Source: DASSUW01 sp963759375 (GTDB taxonomy: Bacteria; Actinomycetota; Thermoleophilia; Solirubrobacterales; Solirubrobacteraceae). From it: a stretch of 64,000 nt of DNA. The stretch is from contig CAVWYY010000003.1 of assembly GCA_963759375.1 (NCBI GenBank), forward strand, positions 496,001-560,000, in the 5' to 3' direction. This document shows, in pieces, positions 61,291 through 64,000 of the stretch. Each line of letters begins with the position of its first letter. Positions within the stretch are counted from its first letter, which is position 1. Under the pieces are notes generated by a model, which ran no database searches, was not told the origin of the DNA, and saw only the letters and a program-made list of their open reading frames with translations. The translations under genes were made by a program, and so were the position numbers.

Positions 61291-62661
61291 TCAGCCGGGC
61301 TGGATGTTCTTGTTGTGGTGAAAGGCATTGTCCGGGTCGTACTTGGCCTTGACCTCGGCGAGTCGCCGGTAGATCTGATCGCCGTAGGCCTCTCGGACCC
61401 GGCTCGAGTCGTCGTCGGAATCGAGGAAGTTGACGTAGACGCCGCCGGCGCTGTGCGGTTGGAGAGCTTGGAGGAACCGCTTCGCCCAAGCGGTCTCAGC
61501 CGTGCCGGACTCGCCAGGGAGCCACACGGCGTCGATGACGATGTTGTGGGCCACGTCGCGACCGGCGAAGGCGGTGGCGTCGCGCGAGACTCGGGCGACG
61601 GCGCCACCCATGTGGAACATCGCCGCGTACGACCGGGGTGAGCCGGCGGCGTAGGCGTGATCGGCGATGGCGGCGATGGCGTCGTCGGACAGGCCGGCGA
61701 GGGTCGTCCCCTTCCAGTAGTAGTGCCACCCGTGGGGGACCGTGTCGTCCATGCCGCCCTGGAAGGCGCCGTACGGCGAGGGTCCGAGCAGGTCGAGGAT
61801 CGGCGTCCCGAACCGGCGGAGCGCCCGCACCGCACGCTCGCCGGCTTCGACGGCGCCGGCGTAGCAGCAGATGACGGCGACGGCCGGCCGCCAGTGCAGA
61901 CCCTCGGGGATGCCCGGCAGCGGGGGGACGGTGCCGAGCCTGACGACGCTGCCGAGCTCGTCGGGCGCTTCGGCGGCGAAGTCCCGGTAGAAGCGCAGGA
62001 CGTCGGCGGTGTCGTCGGCCGCCCAGAAGACGGGCCCGGCCATCACGGTCGGGCCGAGGGGATGCAGGGCGAAGCAGAACGAGGTGACGACGCCGAAGTT
62101 GCCGCCGCCGCCGCGCAGCGCCCAGAACAGATCGGGGTGCTCGTCGGCGGACGCCCGGACGATGCTGCCCTCGGCGGTGACCACCTCGACGGCAAGCAGG
62201 TTGTCGACGGCAAGCCCGTACTTGCGCATGAGGAAGCCGATGCCGCCGCCGAGGGTGAGCCCGCCGACGCCGGTGTGGCCGATGATTCCGCCCGTGGTGG
62301 CCAGACCGTGGGCCTGCGTCTCGCGATCGACGTCACCCCACAGAGCACCACCCTGCACCCAGGCCGTGCGACCGGCGGGGTCGACCCACACCGCCCGCAT
62401 CGCCGAGAGGTCGATCACGACCCCGTCGTCGCAGACCGCGGTGCCGGCCACGTTGTGGCCCCCGCCGCGTACGGCGATCTCGAGGTCGTGCTGGCGCGCG
62501 AAGCGCACCGCCGCGACCACATCGGCCACGCCCCTGCAGCGAGCGATGCAGGCCGGACGGCGGTCGATCGCGCCATTCCAGATCCGGCGGGCGGTGTCGT
62601 AGTCGGGGCTGGTCGGCAGCAGCAGGTCAGGCCGTGCCTGTGGTGTCTGGGTAGCGGTCAT
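61291..62661 (-). CDS. FAD-linked oxidase of the BBE type
   Basis: 456 residues. The FAD domain starts RRPACIARCRGVADVVAAVRFARQHDLEIAVRGGGHNVAG, whose GGGH holds the covalent His. TGGIIGHTGVGGLTLGGGIGFLMRKYGL follows; it lacks the second covalent Cys of berberine-bridge enzymes, so FAD is probably held by one bond. FWALRGGGGNFGVVTSF and the C-terminal berberine-like segment VYVNFLDSDDDSSRVREAYG and KYDPDNAFHHNKNI complete the family pattern. Substrate is unknown. It is divergent from the HxlR-type regulator, with a dyad between them. Confidence 0.92.
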   Translation of the reverse strand: MTATQTPQARPDLLLPTSPDYDTARRIWNGAIDRRPACIARCRGVADVVAAVRFARQHDLEIAVRGGGHNVAGTAVCDDGVVIDLSAMRAVWVDPAGRTAWVQGGALWGDVDRETQAHGLATTGGIIGHTGVGGLTLGGGIGFLMRKYGLAVDNLLAVEVVTAEGSIVRASADEHPDLFWALRGGGGNFGVVTSFCFALHPLGPTVMAGPVFWAADDTADVLRFYRDFAAEAPDELGSVVRLGTVPPLPGIPEGLHWRPAVAVICCYAGAVEAGERAVRALRRFGTPILDLLGPSPYGAFQGGMDDTVPHGWHYYWKGTTLAGLSDDAIAAIADHAYAAGSPRSYAAMFHMGGAVARVSRDATAFAGRDVAHNIVIDAVWLPGESGTAETAWAKRFLQALQPHSAGGVYVNFLDSDDDSSRVREAYGDQIYRRLAEVKAKYDPDNAFHHNKNIQPG

Positions 62662-62706
62662 CTCGATGAGCGTCCATCAGCCGGCCGTGCCGAGCTAGTT
62701 CTACTT

Positions 62707-62724
62707 TCGAACCAACCGGTTCGA
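62707..62724. promoter_or_regulatory. Operator-like dyad between the oxidase and HxlR genes
   Basis: TCGAACC, four bases (AACC), GGTTCGA: a perfect 7+7 dyad in the 105-base divergent region, 42 bases before the regulator ATG. It is a good candidate for binding by the HxlR-type protein encoded next to it. TAGCAT (62752-62757), nine bases before that ATG, may be the regulator's -10 box. Confidence 0.6.
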
Positions 62725-62766
62725 GTACCAGACCTACCGCGGATCCGGGGTTAGCATGGTCGTGCG

Positions 62767-63513
62767 ATGCGCGGCTACGCGCAGTACTGCCCGGTCGCCA
62801 AGGCGACTGAGGTCCTCGGCGACCGTTGGACGCTCCTGATCGTGCGCGAGATGCTCGGCGGCGCGAGCGGCTTCAACGAGCTCCAACGCGGCCTCCCGGG
62901 GATCTCGCGCTCGGTCCTCGCCGACCGCATGCGCGCGCTCGAGCGGGCCGAGGTCATCGACCGCAGAACGGGACCCAAAGGCCGCACCCTCGAATACCGC
63001 CTCACGCCCTCCGGTCGTGATCTCCAGCCGGTCGTGCAGTCGATCGGCGAGTGGGGGGCGACGTGGTCGTTCACCGAGCCGCGCTCCGAGGAGCTCGATC
63101 CCTCCCTGTTGATCGTGTGGATGGCCCGCCACGTCGATCGCCGGCGGCTCCCACCCGACCGAACCGTGGTGCAGTTCGATTTCCGCGCCCCCAAGCGGCG
63201 GTACTGGATGGTGCTCGAGCCATCCGAGGTCTCGGTCTGCCTCCAGCATCCCGGTTTCGACGTCGACCTCGACGTCATCGTCGACACCGCCACGCTCTAC
63301 CGCGTCTACCTGGGGCGGGCCGAGCTGGGCGGCGCGGTTCGAGCCGGCCGGCTGACCATGAGCGGCCCTCGGACACTGCAACGCGGGTTCGGTGAGTGGT
63401 TCACCTGGAGCGCTTTCGCCCCGGCCAGCCGCTCGGCACCGGAGCGCCGCGCAGCCGCCGCACACCTTGCGAGTCCTGATCGCGTCTCAAGTTCCCCGCG
63501 CGGCGGGCGATGA
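62767..63513 (+). CDS. HxlR-type winged-helix regulator with extra C-terminal domain
   Basis: 248 residues, longer than simple HxlR proteins. CPVAKATEVLGDRWTLLIVREMLGGASGFNELQ and RSVLADRMRALERAEVIDRR are the HxlR winged helix. The C-terminal 140 residues (LLIVWMARHVDRRRLP, VQFDFRAPKRRYWMVLEPSEV, TLYRVYLGRAELGGAVRAGRLTMSG) resemble an SCP2-like sterol-binding domain, so it may sense a lipid-like ligand. It is divergent from the flavin oxidase and likely controls it through the dyad at 62707. Confidence 0.88.
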   Translation: MRGYAQYCPVAKATEVLGDRWTLLIVREMLGGASGFNELQRGLPGISRSVLADRMRALERAEVIDRRTGPKGRTLEYRLTPSGRDLQPVVQSIGEWGATWSFTEPRSEELDPSLLIVWMARHVDRRRLPPDRTVVQFDFRAPKRRYWMVLEPSEVSVCLQHPGFDVDLDVIVDTATLYRVYLGRAELGGAVRAGRLTMSGPRTLQRGFGEWFTWSAFAPASRSAPERRAAAAHLASPDRVSSSPRGGR

Positions 63514-63606
63514 CAGGGCTGGGTCCGCCTCGCATCGCCAGTCCCACAAACCCCCTTCGTCGCGGACGAGGCCTTTCGCGGGCGGACCCCTTCCCCTCCT
63601 CCTCGA

Positions 63607-64000
63607 TCAGCGCGTCAGGAGCCCGGCGTCCAGCACCAGCGTCGAGCCGGTGATGTAGCGCCCGCTCTCGCCGGCCAGGTAGAGCACCGCCTGCGCGACG
63701 TCGCTCGCCTCGATCCACGGGACCGGGAGCAGGTTGCCGGCCGAGCGCTCGGCGATCTCCTGCGTCGTCAGGCCCTCCATCTCGGCGAGCCCGTCGTTCA
63801 ACGGCGTGTCGACACCCGTGGGGTGGATCGAGTTCACGCGGATGCCGTGCGGCGCGAGCTCGATCGCCCACGACTTCGTGAGCCCGGTCAGGCCCCACTT
63901 GCTCGCCGCGTAGTGCGACAGCCGTGCCATCCCGCGCAGGCCGGCGATCGACGAGTTGTTGATGATCACGCCGCTCCCCGCCGAGATCATGTGCGGGATC
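63607..64000 (-). CDS. Short-chain dehydrogenase/reductase, C-terminal part (continues beyond the window)
   Basis: The visible 130 residues cover the C-terminal half of a classical SDR. GVIINNSSIAGLRG carries the catalytic Ser, HYAASKWGLTGLTKSWAIELA holds the YxxxK pair, and VNSIHPTGVDTPL and ITGSTLVLDAG follow. The stretch from YAASKWGL to GVDTPL fits the group often annotated as mycofactocin-coupled SDRs, but the distinguishing N-terminal part is outside the window. Its stop lies 93 bases from the HxlR gene end, a convergent gap with no recognisable feature. Confidence 0.9.
   Translation of the reverse strand, partial: IPHMISAGSGVIINNSSIAGLRGMARLSHYAASKWGLTGLTKSWAIELAPHGIRVNSIHPTGVDTPLNDGLAEMEGLTTQEIAERSAGNLLPVPWIEASDVAQAVLYLAGESGRYITGSTLVLDAGLLTR

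Noticed and set aside
62707..62724. LexA/SOS box in front of the HxlR gene
   Set aside because: The actinobacterial SOS box is TCGAAC-N4-GTTCGA. Here the inner spacing of those hexamers is six, and the flanking genes are not SOS genes; a local operator is a better reading.

Overview
The window is a high-GC chromosomal segment from an actinobacterium. Gene content and style point to Thermoleophilia, probably a Solirubrobacter-like organism (inference). The supporting traits are inositol-1-phosphate synthase beside a phosphatidylinositol-phosphate-type synthase, a dnaK-grpE-dnaJ-hspR operon with a separate clpB, the PurS/PurQ/PurL form of FGAM synthetase, an ECF41 sigma factor, very short intergenic gaps with NTGA stop/start overlaps, and many apparently leaderless genes (TANNNT box followed 6-9 bases later by the start codon). 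No prophage, integrase, transposase or CRISPR array is visible. Three tRNA genes (Lys-UUU, Glu-UUC, Val-UAC) are present.

Layout. 1-7.2 kb: end of thiS, thiG, an epoxide hydrolase, an AlkZ-like winged-helix protein, a cupredoxin, argF and an RlmD-like rRNA methyltransferase. 7.2-14 kb: alpha/beta hydrolase, quinone oxidoreductase, ECF41 sigma factor with its likely target epimerase promoter, a UDG-like protein, and a glycosyltransferase-PHP fusion split by a frameshift. 14-21 kb: membrane and lipoproteins, inositol phosphate synthase, CDP-alcohol phosphatidyltransferase, PAP2 phosphatase, a large membrane protein and a CAP-domain protein. 21.3-25.4 kb: an Arg/Thr-repeat micropeptide, an ABC exporter, a degenerate kinase, an endonuclease III homologue and a possible ADP-ribosyltransferase, the last four overlapping like an operon. 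25.4-37.2 kb: heat-shock genes with matching HspR-type operators at dnaK and clpB, flanking a two-component system that sits between two Asp/Ser/Gly/His-rich secreted proteins and an ApbE/ferric-reductase-like pair. 38-57 kb: most of de novo purine synthesis (purD, purE, purB, purC, purS, purQ, purL, purF, purN, purH) with recQ, an RCK membrane protein and an amidohydrolase woven in; purM and purK are not in the window. 57-64 kb: TetR regulator, tRNA genes, a tRNA-linked micropeptide, SDRs, a secreted CocE-type hydrolase, a BBE-type flavin oxidase and an HxlR regulator.

The most unusual content is a family of three non-coding elements (6716-7160, 18669-18868, 51472-51670). They share nearly identical inverted ends of about 29 bases but carry different interiors made of hairpins. 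Each abuts a stop codon. One carries six palindromes at about 60-base spacing. Other notable items are two conserved genes that can only start at CTG (argF and the amidohydrolase), a textbook ECF41 promoter overlapping the sigma gene's own start codon, and matching 11-base direct-repeat sites in front of the two secreted acidic genes.
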